In this document: positions 27,803 through 37,673 of the stretch, one piece after another | Position numbering within the stretch: the first letter of the stretch is position 1 | Layout: every line of letters begins with the position of its first letter | Assembly: GCF_013032855.1 (NCBI RefSeq) | Contig: NZ_WQDA01000003.1 | Span: forward strand, 310,001-374,000 | Direction of reading: 5' to 3' | Origin: Ruegeria arenilitoris | GTDB taxonomy: Bacteria; Pseudomonadota; Alphaproteobacteria; Rhodobacterales; Rhodobacteraceae | Length of the DNA stretch: 64,000 nucleotides | Notes under the pieces: model-generated | The model's database searches: none | What the model was told of the DNA's origin: nothing | The model's input: the letters and a program-made list of their open reading frames with translations, nothing else | Program-made: the position numbers and the translations under genes

Positions 27803-28699
27803 TCAGCCTTGGCTCGGATCGACGTTTTGCCATTGCTTCATCCGGGCACGGCACCACGTGCGCTGGCGTTTGGCGTACTGGCGTGTCGCAATCGTTGCTC
27901 TTTCGCGGGCGTCCGCCAAGGTCATTCGCCCCTCGATATGGGCCATCAATTCAAGTACTCCGATGGCCTTGCACGAGGGCAGGTTCGGGTCGTATCTGTC
28001 GCGCATCGCCGCAACTTCGTCCAGGGCACCCGCCTGCAACATCTGGTCAAAGCGCGAATTGATGCGCGTGATCAGCCAGTCTCGCTCGGGCGTCAGGACG
28101 ATCGGAAACGCTTGATCCAGGGGCAGCAGCGGTGGCGGCGTGTCGTCCTGCCAATCCGCCAGGGTCCGACCCGTGGCTTGCTCGACCTCCCAGGCCCGTT
28201 GCACACGGGCGCGGTTGCGCGTGTCGATCCGGTCCCGTGTCCTTGTATCAATCCCGGCCAGAAGCTCGGGCAGGGGGATCGCGTCCGCAGTCTTGCGAAA
28301 CTCGGGCGGCGTTGCCGGGATGTCTGCCATACCTTCCGTCAGCGTCGAAAAGTAGAGACCTGTTCCGCCCACGATGATCGGACGCGGCGGCCCTGACAAA
28401 ATAGCCCGCACCTCGCGCAGCCAGTGGCCGGCCGAATAGTCTTGATCAAAAGCGACATGGCCATAGAGAGCGTGTGGAGCCCGAGCTTCTTCGTCGATCG
28501 AGGGTCGGGCAGAAATGATGCGCCAGCAGTCATAAACCTGGCTGGCATCGGCATTGACGACGATCCCGCCCGCGTGTTCGGCAATCTCCAGTGCAAGGGC
28601 TGATTTGCCCGATGCGGTCGGCCCCATGATAAGGACCGGCAGATCGTCGGGAATGGGCGGCAGACTGTTCAGCAAATTGCGCGCTGTGTTTTCAGCCAT
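27803..28699 (-). CDS. miaA: tRNA dimethylallyltransferase
   Basis: The 298-residue enzyme adds a dimethylallyl group to A37 of tRNAs that read UNN codons. The P-loop [20 protein letters not shown] and VGGTGLYF motifs and the later KAIGVLEL and [10 protein letters not shown] stretches are all present. The ATG at 28699 (MAENTARNL) is favoured over an in-frame start 147 bp upstream, which would run into the divergent pyrH control region. It is divergent from pyrH. Confidence 0.97.
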   Translation of the reverse strand: MAENTARNLLNSLPPIPDDLPVLIMGPTASGKSALALEIAEHAGGIVVNADASQVYDCWRIISARPSIDEEARAPHALYGHVAFDQDYSAGHWLREVRAILSGPPRPIIVGGTGLYFSTLTEGMADIPATPPEFRKTADAIPLPELLAGIDTRTRDRIDTRNRARVQRAWEVEQATGRTLADWQDDTPPPLLPLDQAFPIVLTPERDWLITRINSRFDQMLQAGALDEVAAMRDRYDPNLPSCKAIGVLELMAHIEGRMTLADARERATIATRQYAKRQRTWCRARMKQWQNVDPSQG

Positions 28700-28797
28700 G
28701 AGTGTTTGCCCTGTTCCTTGACCATCCGCATTGAACCCGCGGTGGTTTTGCTTCATTTTGCGCCGGAAAACAAACCCGTGCCAGCCCGGAGCGCAAC

Positions 28798-29550
28798 ATG
28801 AGCCTTTCTTCCACCAACACAACCGCCGAAACCCCAAAAACGGCATACAAACGCGTCATGTTGAAAATCTCGGGCGAGGCGCTGATGGGGGATCAGGGAT
28901 TCGGGCTGCATCCGCCGACTGTCCAGCGCATCGCGCAGGAGGTGAAGTCGGTGCATGATCTCGGGGTCGAGATCTGCATGGTCATCGGCGGAGGGAATAT
29001 CTTTCGCGGCCTGTCCGGTTCGGCCCAGGGGATGGAACGGACCACGGCCGACTACATGGGCATGTTGGCAACCGTGATGAACGCGCTGGCCATGCAATCC
29101 GCGCTTGAGGGTCTGGGCGTCTTCACCCGGGTGATCTCGGCCATCCGCATGGACGAGGTGTGCGAGCCCTATATTCGCCGCCGCGCTGTGCGCCACTTGG
29201 AAAAGAAACGGGTTTGCATCTTTGCGGCTGGAACCGGCAACCCGTACTTCACCACAGATACCGCAGCGACGTTGCGTGCCAACGAAATGACCTGCGAGGC
29301 CATCTTCATGGGCAAGAACGGGGTCGACGGCGTCTACGACAAGGACCCCAAGGCACATTCGGACGCTGTCCGCTATGACTCGGTGACCTATGACGACGTT
29401 CTCGCCAAGCGTTTGAAGGTCATGGATGCTTCGGCTATCGCTCTGGCGCGCGACAACAATCTGCCGCTGATCGTATTCGGACTGGACGAGCCCGGCGGGT
29501 TCCGCGGAATCCTGGCAGGCGAGGGAACCTATACCAAGGTTCAAGGCTAG
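28798..29550 (+). CDS. pyrH: Uridylate kinase
   Basis: The 250-residue UMP kinase of the amino-acid-kinase fold phosphorylates UMP to UDP. It shows KISGEALMG at the N-terminus, the [10 protein letters not shown] glycine loop, the [12 protein letters not shown] region and the [12 protein letters not shown] motif. An extension of about 17 residues precedes the core. Translation-linked pyrH neighbours (tsf, frr) are absent here: upstream is divergent miaA and downstream a transporter after 206 bp. Confidence 0.97.
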   Translation: MSLSSTNTTAETPKTAYKRVMLKISGEALMGDQGFGLHPPTVQRIAQEVKSVHDLGVEICMVIGGGNIFRGLSGSAQGMERTTADYMGMLATVMNALAMQSALEGLGVFTRVISAIRMDEVCEPYIRRRAVRHLEKKRVCIFAAGTGNPYFTTDTAATLRANEMTCEAIFMGKNGVDGVYDKDPKAHSDAVRYDSVTYDDVLAKRLKVMDASAIALARDNNLPLIVFGLDEPGGFRGILAGEGTYTKVQG

Positions 29551-29756
29551 CCAAAGACCCGACCCAACAGCCCACATTAGTTTGCCTGGCGCCCGACTCG
29601 GTTCGGACGTTAGGTAACCCAACGCCGTCCGGTCTGCTGAAAATGCTCGGTGTGACCGGTATGCGTGTCGCTTTTGCCCGCCGGAAAGTCTCTGGCGGCT
29701 GACCGAAAAAACGATCTTTCCCCGATCAAAAGCGTATTAAAATGAGAGGAGAGAGA

Positions 29757-31343
29757 ATGTCCGACAATTCAGATGCCGACTACGAGGTCGGCCAGGACAA
29801 TATCCAGATCATGGGGCTGGATGTCCACAATCCGGTATTTGCCGTGTCTGGCCTGACCATCATCGCCTTCGTCTTCTTTTCGTTGGTTTTCCGCGAGCAG
29901 GCTGCCGATTTCTTCGGCTGGTTGCGCCCCGCGCTGACCAACCAGTTCGACTGGGTTTTCATGCTTTCGGCCAACATCTTCGTTGTGTTTTCGTTGCTAT
30001 TGATAGTGACGCCGCTGGGCAAGATCAGGTTGGGCGGCGACGATGCGAAACCGGACTACAGCTATGCGGGTTGGTTCTCGATGCTGTTCGCCGCTGGCAT
30101 GGGGATCGGGCTTGTTTTCTGGGGCGTGGCCGAGCCGATCTCGCACTATGGCGCATCACTTGGCGGTGTCGCCGTGGGAGAGGACGGCCTGCGCACCGAC
30201 TGGGCACCGTTGGGTGCCGGGCTGGAGGATCCCGACGCATCGCGGAAGCTGGCGATGGCAGCCACGATCTTTCATTGGGGCATGCACCCCTGGGCGATCT
30301 ATGCGGTCGTTGCGCTGGCTTTGGCATTTTTCAGCTTCAATCGCGGGCTGCCCCTGACGATGCGCTCGGTCTTTTACCCGCTGTTCGGCGAGGCCACTTG
30401 GGGTCCGCTGGGGCATGTCATCGATGTGCTTGCGGTCTTTGCGACCATCTTCGGTCTGGCGACCTCGCTCGGCCTGGGGGCGACACAGGCGCTGGCGGGT
30501 TTGAATTATCTGTTTGATGTTCCGGTGACGGACGGGATGAAAGTGCTGCTGATCGGCTTGATCACGGTCTTCGCCCTGATTTCGGTGATCGCCGGACTGG
30601 ACAAGGGGGTCAAACGCCTGTCCGAGGCCAACATGGTGCTGGCGGCGCTGCTTTTGTTGCTGGTCCTGATCGTGGGGCCGACCATGGTGATCCTGACCGG
30701 GTTCTTCGACAGCATGATCGAATATGTCGTTGCGCTGCCGGGCCTGTCCAATTGGATCGGTCGCGAAGACACGAACTTCATGCAGGGCTGGACCACCTTC
30801 TACTGGGCTTGGTGGATCTCCTGGTCACCGTTCGTCGGCATGTTCATCGCACGTATCTCGCGCGGCCGAACGATCCGCGAGTTCGTGACCTGTGTCATCC
30901 TTATCCCGACGCTTGTCGGCGCCCTATGGATGAGCGTTTTCGGCGGAGCTGCTCTGGATCAGGTCATGTCCGGCAATGGGCAGGCTCTGTCCGATGCGGC
31001 GCTGGAACTGAAGATGTTCAAGATGTTCGAGGCTTTCCCGATGGCTGGACTGCTGTCGTTCGTCGGTATCGTTCTGGTGGTTGTGTTCTTCGTCACAAGC
31101 TCGGATTCGGGTTCGCTGGTGATCGACACCATCACGGCAGGCGGCAAGACCGATGCTCCGACGGCTCAGCGCGTATTTTGGTGCGTGCTGGAAGGGGCCA
31201 TCGCGGTCGTACTGCTGCTGGGCGGTGGGCTCGGCGCATTGCAGGCCGCGGCCATTGCCACCGGCTTTCCCTTTGCGATCGTGCTGGTCTTGATGTGCGT
31301 GTCCATCTTCATCGGTCTGGTGAACGAACGCCGACGCAACTGA
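29757..31343 (+). CDS. BCCT-family transporter (betaine/choline/carnitine type)
   Basis: The 528-residue protein with about twelve membrane helices carries the family hallmarks: GMGIGLVFWGVAEPISHYG in the third to fourth helix region, and WWISWSPFVGMFIARISRGRTIREF near residue 360. It should import a quaternary amine or related solute with Na+ or H+. The ATG at 29757 is preferred to the ATG at 29742 because GAGGAGAG lies 5 bases ahead of it. The choline-transport gene typical of bet operons is not nearby. The C-terminus is short, which speaks against osmosensing of the BetP kind. Confidence 0.93.
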   Translation: MSDNSDADYEVGQDNIQIMGLDVHNPVFAVSGLTIIAFVFFSLVFREQAADFFGWLRPALTNQFDWVFMLSANIFVVFSLLLIVTPLGKIRLGGDDAKPDYSYAGWFSMLFAAGMGIGLVFWGVAEPISHYGASLGGVAVGEDGLRTDWAPLGAGLEDPDASRKLAMAATIFHWGMHPWAIYAVVALALAFFSFNRGLPLTMRSVFYPLFGEATWGPLGHVIDVLAVFATIFGLATSLGLGATQALAGLNYLFDVPVTDGMKVLLIGLITVFALISVIAGLDKGVKRLSEANMVLAALLLLLVLIVGPTMVILTGFFDSMIEYVVALPGLSNWIGREDTNFMQGWTTFYWAWWISWSPFVGMFIARISRGRTIREFVTCVILIPTLVGALWMSVFGGAALDQVMSGNGQALSDAALELKMFKMFEAFPMAGLLSFVGIVLVVVFFVTSSDSGSLVIDTITAGGKTDAPTAQRVFWCVLEGAIAVVLLLGGGLGALQAAAIATGFPFAIVLVLMCVSIFIGLVNERRRN

Positions 31344-31363
31344 GCGTACCGCCACTGACAGTG

Positions 31364-31387
31364 GGCCCCGGTTACATCACCGGGGCC
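31364..31387. terminator. Bidirectional terminator between BCCT and VOC genes
   Basis: A 9-bp stem (31364-31372 with 31379-31387) with a 6-base loop is followed by TTT on the plus strand. It lies between convergent genes that end at 31343 and 31394. Confidence 0.7.
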
Positions 31388-31393
31388 TTTCAT

Positions 31394-31777
31394 TTATTTC
31401 GGACTGCCTTCGAAGAAGCCGACCGAATTGCCATCGGGATCGACCGCATAGAAGAACCGACCGGCCGGGATTTGGATCGGATCCGAGACAACCTGACCTC
31501 CGGCAACCTTGACCCTGGCCATGATCTCTTCAGCCGTGCCCTTTGCAGCCAGATGAAGGGTCGGGCCGGTACCATCTTTTGCTGGCTTTCCCGGATACAG
31601 ATGCAAGGCAACGCCCGTTGCCGGGTCAGCGGGGCGGAACATGGCCATGGGGTTCGGGCCGGATGTGTCGACCGCAAGTTCTGCCCCTGTGGCGTGGGCA
31701 TAGAATTCTACCGCCTTGTCCAAGTCGGAAACAGGCAGTTCGCCCCACACCAGAAAATCCTTTGGAAGATAACTCAT
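31394..31777 (-). CDS. VOC (glyoxalase/bleomycin-resistance) family protein
   Basis: The 127-residue protein has paired beta-alpha-beta-beta-beta modules: LVWGELPVSDLDKAVEFYAHATGAEL at the start, and AGGQVVSDPIQIPAGRFFYAVDPDGNSVGFFE near the end, which is the usual C-terminal VOC signature with a metal-binding Glu. Enzymatic function is open (glyoxalase-like, dioxygenase-like or resistance). The ATG at 31777 (MSYLPKDF) with an upstream AGAGGTTT is preferred over the in-frame start 39 bp earlier. It is a single gene. Confidence 0.85.
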   Translation of the reverse strand: MSYLPKDFLVWGELPVSDLDKAVEFYAHATGAELAVDTSGPNPMAMFRPADPATGVALHLYPGKPAKDGTGPTLHLAAKGTAEEIMARVKVAGGQVVSDPIQIPAGRFFYAVDPDGNSVGFFEGSPK

Positions 31778-32034
31778 CTGAAACCTCTCTTGTCTTGAGT
31801 GCCGTGAGTTTGGCATGTGCTGATGACAGAAGCTGGCATCAGACGCCCGGCTTGACCGCGCGGGGTTGGCCGGGCTAACTGACGGCGTTTGGTCCCGTCA
31901 TCCTCGTGCGGGCGGCCGAACTGCCGCGGCGATACCCGTGGCTGGCTGGAAGACCTGCCATGTATCGGAGTTGTCCGGTGTCATGCGCGGGCGGAACTTC
32001 GGAACATTGGGCATGACAACAGAAGGATTGTGCG

Positions 32035-33261
32035 ATGGGCACTCTGGATATTGACTTCGTTCGGGCGCAGTTTCCGGCTTTTTCCGAACCCAGCCTGAAA
32101 GGGCAGGCATTTTTTGAGAACGCGGGCGGCTCCTACACCTGCAAACCCGTTCTGGATCGGCTGACCCGCTTCTATACCCAGCGCAAGGTACAGCCATATG
32201 CGCCCTACGAAGCCAGCCGTCTGGCGGGCGAAGAGATGGATGAGGCACGTGTCCGGATGGCGGCTCTGCTGGGCGTGGACACCGACGAACTCAGCTTTGG
32301 CCCTTCGACCACGCAGAACACCTACGTACTGGCGCAGGCCTTTCGGCAGTGGATGAAACCGGGTGAAGCGATCGTGGTAACCAACCAGGACCATGAAGCC
32401 AACTCGGGGCCCTGGCGGCGCCTTGCCGAGGACGGCATCGAGGTTCGCGAATGGGAAATCGACCCGGAAACCGGTTCGTTGAATCCGTCCGATCTGGAAA
32501 ATCTGCTGGACGACAAGGTGCGGCTGGTTTGCTTTCCCCACTGTTCCAACGTGATCGCCGAGATCAACCCGGTCACCGAAATCACGGCGATCGCGCATGC
32601 GGCCGGGGCATTTGTCTGCGTGGATGGTGTGTCCTACGCACCGCACGGCTTCCCGAACGTGGGGGACCTTGGGCCGGATATCTACCTGTTCTCGTCCTAC
32701 AAGACCTACGGACCGCATCAGGGCTGCATGGTGATCCGGCGCACGCTGGGCGAGCTGCTGCCCAATCAGGGGCATTTCTTCAACGGAGACGTGCTGTACA
32801 AGCGGTTCACACCGGCCGGCCCGGACCACGCTCAGATTGCCGCCAGCGCCGGCATGGCCGACTATGTCGAACAACTCTGCGACCACCACGGCGGCCCATC
32901 TTCGGGGGCTTCTGCGCGTGGTGCTTTTGTCCACGACCTGATGCGTGCGCACGAAGTTGAGCTTCTGCAGCCGGTTCTGGACGCGCTCAAGGATCGCAAT
33001 GCGGTGCGCCTGATCGGCCCATCCGATGCCGAACGCCGGGCTCCGACCGTGGCCTTGGCCGTCAACCGCAACGCCGAAAGCGTGGCGGCTGATCTGTCCA
33101 AACACGGTATCATGGCCGGCGGTGGCGATTTTTATGCGGTTCGCCCGCTGACCGCCATGGGTGTCGACCTGGAGCAAGGTGTTCTACGGGTAAGTTTCAC
33201 CCACTACACCTCGCGAAACGAGATCGACCAATTGCTCGAAGCATTTGACCGGGTTTTGTGA
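32035..33261 (+). CDS. Class V aminotransferase (cysteine-desulfurase-like)
   Basis: The 408-residue PLP enzyme of fold type I has the Schiff-base lysine in LFSSYKTYGPHQG (about residue 222), the cofactor-binding Asp and His of CVDGVSYAPHG, and the N-terminal FFENAGGSYTCKPV found in the SufS/CsdA-like group. The mobile catalytic Cys of true desulfurases is not clear, so this may be a lyase or transaminase instead. It opens a same-strand run with photolyase and cyclopropane synthase genes. The ATG at 32035 is the first in-frame start. Confidence 0.9.
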   Translation: MGTLDIDFVRAQFPAFSEPSLKGQAFFENAGGSYTCKPVLDRLTRFYTQRKVQPYAPYEASRLAGEEMDEARVRMAALLGVDTDELSFGPSTTQNTYVLAQAFRQWMKPGEAIVVTNQDHEANSGPWRRLAEDGIEVREWEIDPETGSLNPSDLENLLDDKVRLVCFPHCSNVIAEINPVTEITAIAHAAGAFVCVDGVSYAPHGFPNVGDLGPDIYLFSSYKTYGPHQGCMVIRRTLGELLPNQGHFFNGDVLYKRFTPAGPDHAQIAASAGMADYVEQLCDHHGGPSSGASARGAFVHDLMRAHEVELLQPVLDALKDRNAVRLIGPSDAERRAPTVALAVNRNAESVAADLSKHGIMAGGGDFYAVRPLTAMGVDLEQGVLRVSFTHYTSRNEIDQLLEAFDRVL

Positions 33262-33306
33262 TCCGGTAACAGTTCCGCCCCGTAGACATATGAAAACGGG
33301 GCGGAA

Positions 33307-34731
33307 ATGGACAAAGAGCAGTCACCAATCATTTTGTGGTTCCGGCGTGATCTACGCCTGACTGACCATCCGGCTTTGGCTGCGGCCGCGCAGACAGGGC
33401 GACCTGTGATACCTGTTTTTCTGCGAGATCAGCTGGTCGATGACTTGGGCGCGGCTCCGAAATGGCGGCTGGGCCTCGGCCTTGCCGCATTGTCTGACAA
33501 CCTCGAGCCCAAGGGCAGCAAGCTGATCCTGCGAAGCGGCCCGGCTCTGGCCGCGCTTGAAGACCTGATACGGGAAACGGGGGCAACTGATGTTTATTGG
33601 TCGCGGGCCTATGATCCCGAATCCATCGGGCGTGACACTCAGATAAAGGCTGCGTTGTCCGCGCAGGACGTATCCGCCAAGTCTTTTGCCGGGCATCTTT
33701 TGTTCGAGCCATGGACGGTCGCCACAAAGGCGGGTCAGCCCTTTCGTGTTTTTACGCCCATGTGGCGGGCTGTGCGAGGGAGAGAGGTCGACGCTCCCAA
33801 GCCTGCACCGTCGCGGATCGCGGCACCCCGATCATGGCCGCAGTCGGACGTGCTTGAGGCCTGGAACCTTGGCGCGGATATGCGTCGTGGCACGGTGGTC
33901 GTTCGGGCTCATGTCGAACCGGGCGAGGCCGCCGCATTTGCGCAGCTGGACGAATTCACCGAACGGCTCGACGCGTATCCAGCAAAACGCGACGATCTGG
34001 GCGATGACGGCACATCGGGACTGTCCGAGTACCTTTCGTTGGGCGAGATCAGCCCGGCAACCATCTGGCACCGGGTCCAGAGCGCAGGGTTTTCCGGTTC
34101 ATCCGGGGCCGAGGGCTTCTTGCGCCAACTCGTCTGGCGCGAGTTCGCATATCACCTGATGTACCACACACCGCATCTACTGAGCGCGAACTGGAAGCCG
34201 GAATGGGATGCGTTTCCGTGGAACACCGACTCCGAGACCCCCGAGGTTCGAGCCTGGACAATGGCGCGAACGGGGATACCGGTGATAGATGCGGGCCTAC
34301 GGCAGATGTATGTCACCGGGCGGATGCACAACCGCGTCCGAATGATCGTCGCCAGCTACCTGACCAAGCACCTGATGACGCACTGGAAGATCGGCCTGGA
34401 TTGGTTTGCGGACTGTCTGGTCGATTGGGATCCGGCAGCGAATGCCATGGGGTGGCAGTGGGTTGCGGGGTCGGGGCCGGATGCCTCGCCGTTCTTTCGT
34501 ATCTTCAACCCGCAGACCCAAGCCGAGAAGTTTGACCCCACGGGCGCCTATGTCCGCCGGTGGCTGGCCGAAGGACAAAAGAACCCACCCGAGACGGCGC
34601 TTGCCTATTTCGATGCGGTGCCGGTGTCATGGGGACTGTCTCCGACGGATGCCTATCCTGATCCGGTCGTTGATCTGAAGGTTGGGCGACAGCGGGCGCT
34701 TGCCGCCTACGAAGGCCGAAAACACCAGTAA
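33307..34731 (+). CDS. Deoxyribodipyrimidine photolyase / cryptochrome family (class I)
   Basis: The 474-residue protein has an N-terminal photolyase-related domain (ILWFRRDLRLTDHPAL) for the antenna chromophore and a C-terminal FAD-binding domain with TGRMHNRVRMIVASYL and WDPAANAMGWQWVAGSGPDASPFFRIFNP, both typical of CPD photolyases. It should repair UV-induced pyrimidine dimers with blue light. It is followed after 69 bp by the cyclopropane-synthase gene. Confidence 0.95.
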   Translation: MDKEQSPIILWFRRDLRLTDHPALAAAAQTGRPVIPVFLRDQLVDDLGAAPKWRLGLGLAALSDNLEPKGSKLILRSGPALAALEDLIRETGATDVYWSRAYDPESIGRDTQIKAALSAQDVSAKSFAGHLLFEPWTVATKAGQPFRVFTPMWRAVRGREVDAPKPAPSRIAAPRSWPQSDVLEAWNLGADMRRGTVVVRAHVEPGEAAAFAQLDEFTERLDAYPAKRDDLGDDGTSGLSEYLSLGEISPATIWHRVQSAGFSGSSGAEGFLRQLVWREFAYHLMYHTPHLLSANWKPEWDAFPWNTDSETPEVRAWTMARTGIPVIDAGLRQMYVTGRMHNRVRMIVASYLTKHLMTHWKIGLDWFADCLVDWDPAANAMGWQWVAGSGPDASPFFRIFNPQTQAEKFDPTGAYVRRWLAEGQKNPPETALAYFDAVPVSWGLSPTDAYPDPVVDLKVGRQRALAAYEGRKHQ

Positions 34732-34800
34732 GGAATTGAAAACTTGCCAGAAACGGAATCCCGTCCTAGCCTGCTCCGACCACCGCACAGGGGAGAGCGG

Positions 34801-36009
34801 ATGATCCTGACGACGACAGAGGGGCAGAAAAGCCTGCCCAGATATTTTTCGCAGGTCTTCAAGATGCTGCAGCGAATGGAGTCCGGACGGCTGGACATCG
34901 CGCTGCCGGACGGGCGCATTTTTCGCAACGAAGGCGCCAAACCCGGACCTGTCGCCCGCGTCGATATTCACGACCCGGATGTGTTCGCCCGGCTGATCCG
35001 TGAAGGCGAGCTCGGATTTTCCGACGCCTACCTTGAGGGTGGGTGGAGCACACCTGACCTGCGCGCCTTCATGGATCTTGTCCATCTGGGCACCGAGACG
35101 GTCTATGATGATTTCACTGGCAAGTTTTTGGTTCAGGCCTATGAGCGCCTGCGTTTCTGGTTGCACCGGAACAACCGAAAACAGGCCAAAAAGAACATTT
35201 CGTACCATTACGATCTGGGCAATGATTTCTACAGCCTGTGGCTGGACGAGACGATGACCTACTCCAGTGCGCTGTTCGAAACCGGTCAGGAAAGTTTGGA
35301 AAAGGCTCAGACGGCCAAATATGCCAGCCTGGTCGACGAGATGGGAGCAAAGCCGGGCGACCACATCCTTGAAATTGGCTGCGGTTGGGGTGGCTTTGCT
35401 GAATACGCCGCCAAGGAAAGAGACCTTAGGGTCACAGGCCTGACCATCAGCGAGGAACAGTTGAAGTATGCGACGCAACGTATAGAAAAAGCTGGGCTTT
35501 CCGACAAGGTCACCTTCAAGCTGCAGGACTATCGCGACGAGCGTGGGCAGTATGACGGCATTGCGTCGATCGAGATGTTCGAGGCCGTTGGGCAAAAGTA
35601 CTGGCCGGTCTATTTTCAAACGGTCCGCGACCGGTTGAAGCCTGGCGCACGGGCCACGCTTCAGATCATCACAGTGGCCGACCGCCGCTGGGACGTTTAC
35701 AAAAACGGCGTTGATTTTATTCAGAAATACATCTTTCCGGGCGGCATGTTACCGGCTCCGACTGTGCTGAGGCAGGAAATCCAGCAGGCCGGTCTGGATG
35801 TGGTCAAGTCGAAGGAGTTTGGCCCAAGCTATGACCTGACCCTGCGGCGCTGGTACGACACGTTCAACGACAAGTGGGATCAGGTTGCTGCGATGGGCTT
35901 TGATGAGCGTTTCCGCCGCATGTGGAATTATTATTTGACCGCCTGCGGCGCAGCCTTTGACACGGGCAATTGCGATGTGACACAGATCACCGTAGCAAAA
36001 CCCAACTAA
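34801..36009 (+). CDS. Cyclopropane-fatty-acyl-phospholipid synthase family methyltransferase
   Basis: The 402-residue protein has the CFA-synthase layout: an N-terminal domain and a SAM-dependent methyltransferase core with motif I LEIGCGWGGFAEYA (about 205-218), then the SIEMFEAVGQKYWP and the FIQKYIFPGGMLP active-site stretch. It modifies unsaturated membrane lipids; related enzymes also make other methylated lipids. The ATG at 34801 with GGGGAGAG just ahead is chosen; a TTG at 34744 would add nineteen residues of Arg/Pro-rich sequence. It precedes trgA by 17 bp. Confidence 0.92.
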   Translation: MILTTTEGQKSLPRYFSQVFKMLQRMESGRLDIALPDGRIFRNEGAKPGPVARVDIHDPDVFARLIREGELGFSDAYLEGGWSTPDLRAFMDLVHLGTETVYDDFTGKFLVQAYERLRFWLHRNNRKQAKKNISYHYDLGNDFYSLWLDETMTYSSALFETGQESLEKAQTAKYASLVDEMGAKPGDHILEIGCGWGGFAEYAAKERDLRVTGLTISEEQLKYATQRIEKAGLSDKVTFKLQDYRDERGQYDGIASIEMFEAVGQKYWPVYFQTVRDRLKPGARATLQIITVADRRWDVYKNGVDFIQKYIFPGGMLPAPTVLRQEIQQAGLDVVKSKEFGPSYDLTLRRWYDTFNDKWDQVAAMGFDERFRRMWNYYLTACGAAFDTGNCDVTQITVAKPN

Positions 36010-36026
36010 CACACGGAAATACCGGA

Positions 36027-36467
36027 ATGCCGACAGCCTCACGTCTTGTTGCCGCGCTCAGTCTCATGGTGGTGGCTTTCCTTGTGTCCGGCATGATCAT
36101 CGACAACGGCGAAGAGGGAAAGGACTACGGCTACTTTACCTATGTGAACCTGGTCCTTGGTTTTTTTTGTGGTTGGGTCATCATGGGCAAACGGGCGGGC
36201 CGCGGCTGGACTGCAGCCGTCAACAACGGCCTGACCGGAGTGGTTTCTCTGGTGTTTTGGGGCCTGTTCGTTCAGGGCACCTACGAGATGTTCCGGCTTG
36301 CGATGCGTCACCGCTATGACGGGCCATTCGAGGCATTGCTGGCCATTTTCCAGATCGGTGTGGATTTCGGCAAGCAACTGATCTCGCCCGAGATCATCGC
36401 GACCTTGGCGATTGGTGCTCTGCTTTCCGGCCTGTTTACCGAAGGCGCCTCGCGGCGCTGGAACTGA
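36027..36467 (+). CDS. trgA: TrgA family membrane protein (tellurite-resistance associated)
   Basis: The 146-residue protein has about four hydrophobic segments and the TrgA pattern I recognise from Rhodobacter: MPTASRLVAA at the start, DYGYFTYVNLVLGFFCGWVIMGKRAGRG, and MRHRYDGPFEALLAIFQIG. TrgA was named from a locus that contributes to high-level tellurite resistance in Rhodobacter sphaeroides; its biochemical role is unknown. The gene is followed by trgB and cysK in the order of that locus. Confidence 0.85.
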   Translation: MPTASRLVAALSLMVVAFLVSGMIIDNGEEGKDYGYFTYVNLVLGFFCGWVIMGKRAGRGWTAAVNNGLTGVVSLVFWGLFVQGTYEMFRLAMRHRYDGPFEALLAIFQIGVDFGKQLISPEIIATLAIGALLSGLFTEGASRRWN

Positions 36468-36488
36468 CGCCCTAGTCACGAGCCTACG

Positions 36489-37604
36489 ATGACCAATCTG
36501 TTTTTCTACGGCACATTGCGGTATTTGCCGCTGCTTGAACTTGTTTTGGGCCGCTCGGGACAGGATCTTGCGGCCGAGCCGGCGATGCTGCCGGACCATG
36601 CGGTTCACGCGGTGCAAGACCAGGCCTTTCCGATGATCCTTGAGGCGCCCGGCGCAGCGGCACGGGGTATCCTGGTGCAGAACCTATCTGCGCAAGACAT
36701 CGAACGGTTGGCCTTCTACGAAGGTGGGTTCGACTATGACCTGCATGTCAAAGAGGTCGTCCTTGAGGGTGGGTCGACCGTTTCCGCCCAAGTCTTCTTT
36801 CCCGCCCCCGGGTTATGGACGCCGGCCGATCCCTGGTCATTGGAAAAGTGGGTTTCCGAGTGGGGCGCGATGACCCTTTTGGCTGCGGATGAGGTCATGG
36901 GGTATTTCGGCAAGGTCGATGCCTCTCGGATCGCGCGCAGCTTTCCTGCCATTCGTACCCGGGCGTGGGCCAAGCTTGCGGCGCAGCAACGAAAAACCGG
37001 GGATGGACGCAGCGCCGGCGATGATGTGATCGTGCACCGCCACACGCGCGCATACATCGACTATTTCGGGATGGAAGAAATCGAACTGCAGCATCGCCGA
37101 TACGATGGGTCGATGGGGCCGGTTCTGAATCGGAATGGTTTGATGCAGGGTGCTGCGGTCGTGGTGCTGCCGTATGATCCCCTGCGCGATACGGTCCTTT
37201 TGGTTGAGCAGTTCCGAACCCCGGTATTCTTGATCGATGACCCCGAGCCTTGGATGTGGGAGCCGGTTGCCGGCATGATCGACCCCGGAGAAACCCCTGA
37301 ACAGGCGGCCCACAGGGAAGCCATGGAGGAGGCACAGGTGTCTTTCTCGCGGCTCGAACATGCAGGTGGCGCCTATTCTTCGAGCGGATCTTCCACCGAA
37401 TACATCCACCTCTATGTTGGGATTGGAGACCTCACCGCCTCGATCAACAATGGTGGTTTGGCGACCGAGGGGGAGGACATTCGCAGCAGGATTCTGCCAT
37501 ATGCCGAATTCATGGATATGGTTGACCGGCATGTCTTCAAGGACCTCCCTCTATTGTCCCTGGCACATTGGTTGGCGCGCAACCGCGATCGGTTGCGGGG
37601 ATGA
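36489..37604 (+). CDS. trgB: TrgB-like protein: gamma-glutamylcyclotransferase-like domain fused to NUDIX hydrolase
   Basis: The 371-residue protein has an AIG2/gamma-glutamylcyclotransferase-like N-terminal domain (FFYGTLRYLPLLELVLGR at the start, to about residue 155) and a C-terminal NUDIX domain (about 170-365). The Nudix box GMIDPGETPEQAAHREAMEEA is present, with Gln in the place of the usual final Gly. Similar NUDIX enzymes hydrolyse ADP-ribose. The partner position between trgA and cysK matches the Rhodobacter tellurite-resistance locus. The roles of the two domains together are not established. Confidence 0.85.
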   Translation: MTNLFFYGTLRYLPLLELVLGRSGQDLAAEPAMLPDHAVHAVQDQAFPMILEAPGAAARGILVQNLSAQDIERLAFYEGGFDYDLHVKEVVLEGGSTVSAQVFFPAPGLWTPADPWSLEKWVSEWGAMTLLAADEVMGYFGKVDASRIARSFPAIRTRAWAKLAAQQRKTGDGRSAGDDVIVHRHTRAYIDYFGMEEIELQHRRYDGSMGPVLNRNGLMQGAAVVVLPYDPLRDTVLLVEQFRTPVFLIDDPEPWMWEPVAGMIDPGETPEQAAHREAMEEAQVSFSRLEHAGGAYSSSGSSTEYIHLYVGIGDLTASINNGGLATEGEDIRSRILPYAEFMDMVDRHVFKDLPLLSLAHWLARNRDRLRG

Positions 37605-37673
37605 CTATCCCGCCTTGTGGTCGGCGCAGGGCACCTGTACATCTGCGAAAACGCCAATTTACAAGAGGGTGCC

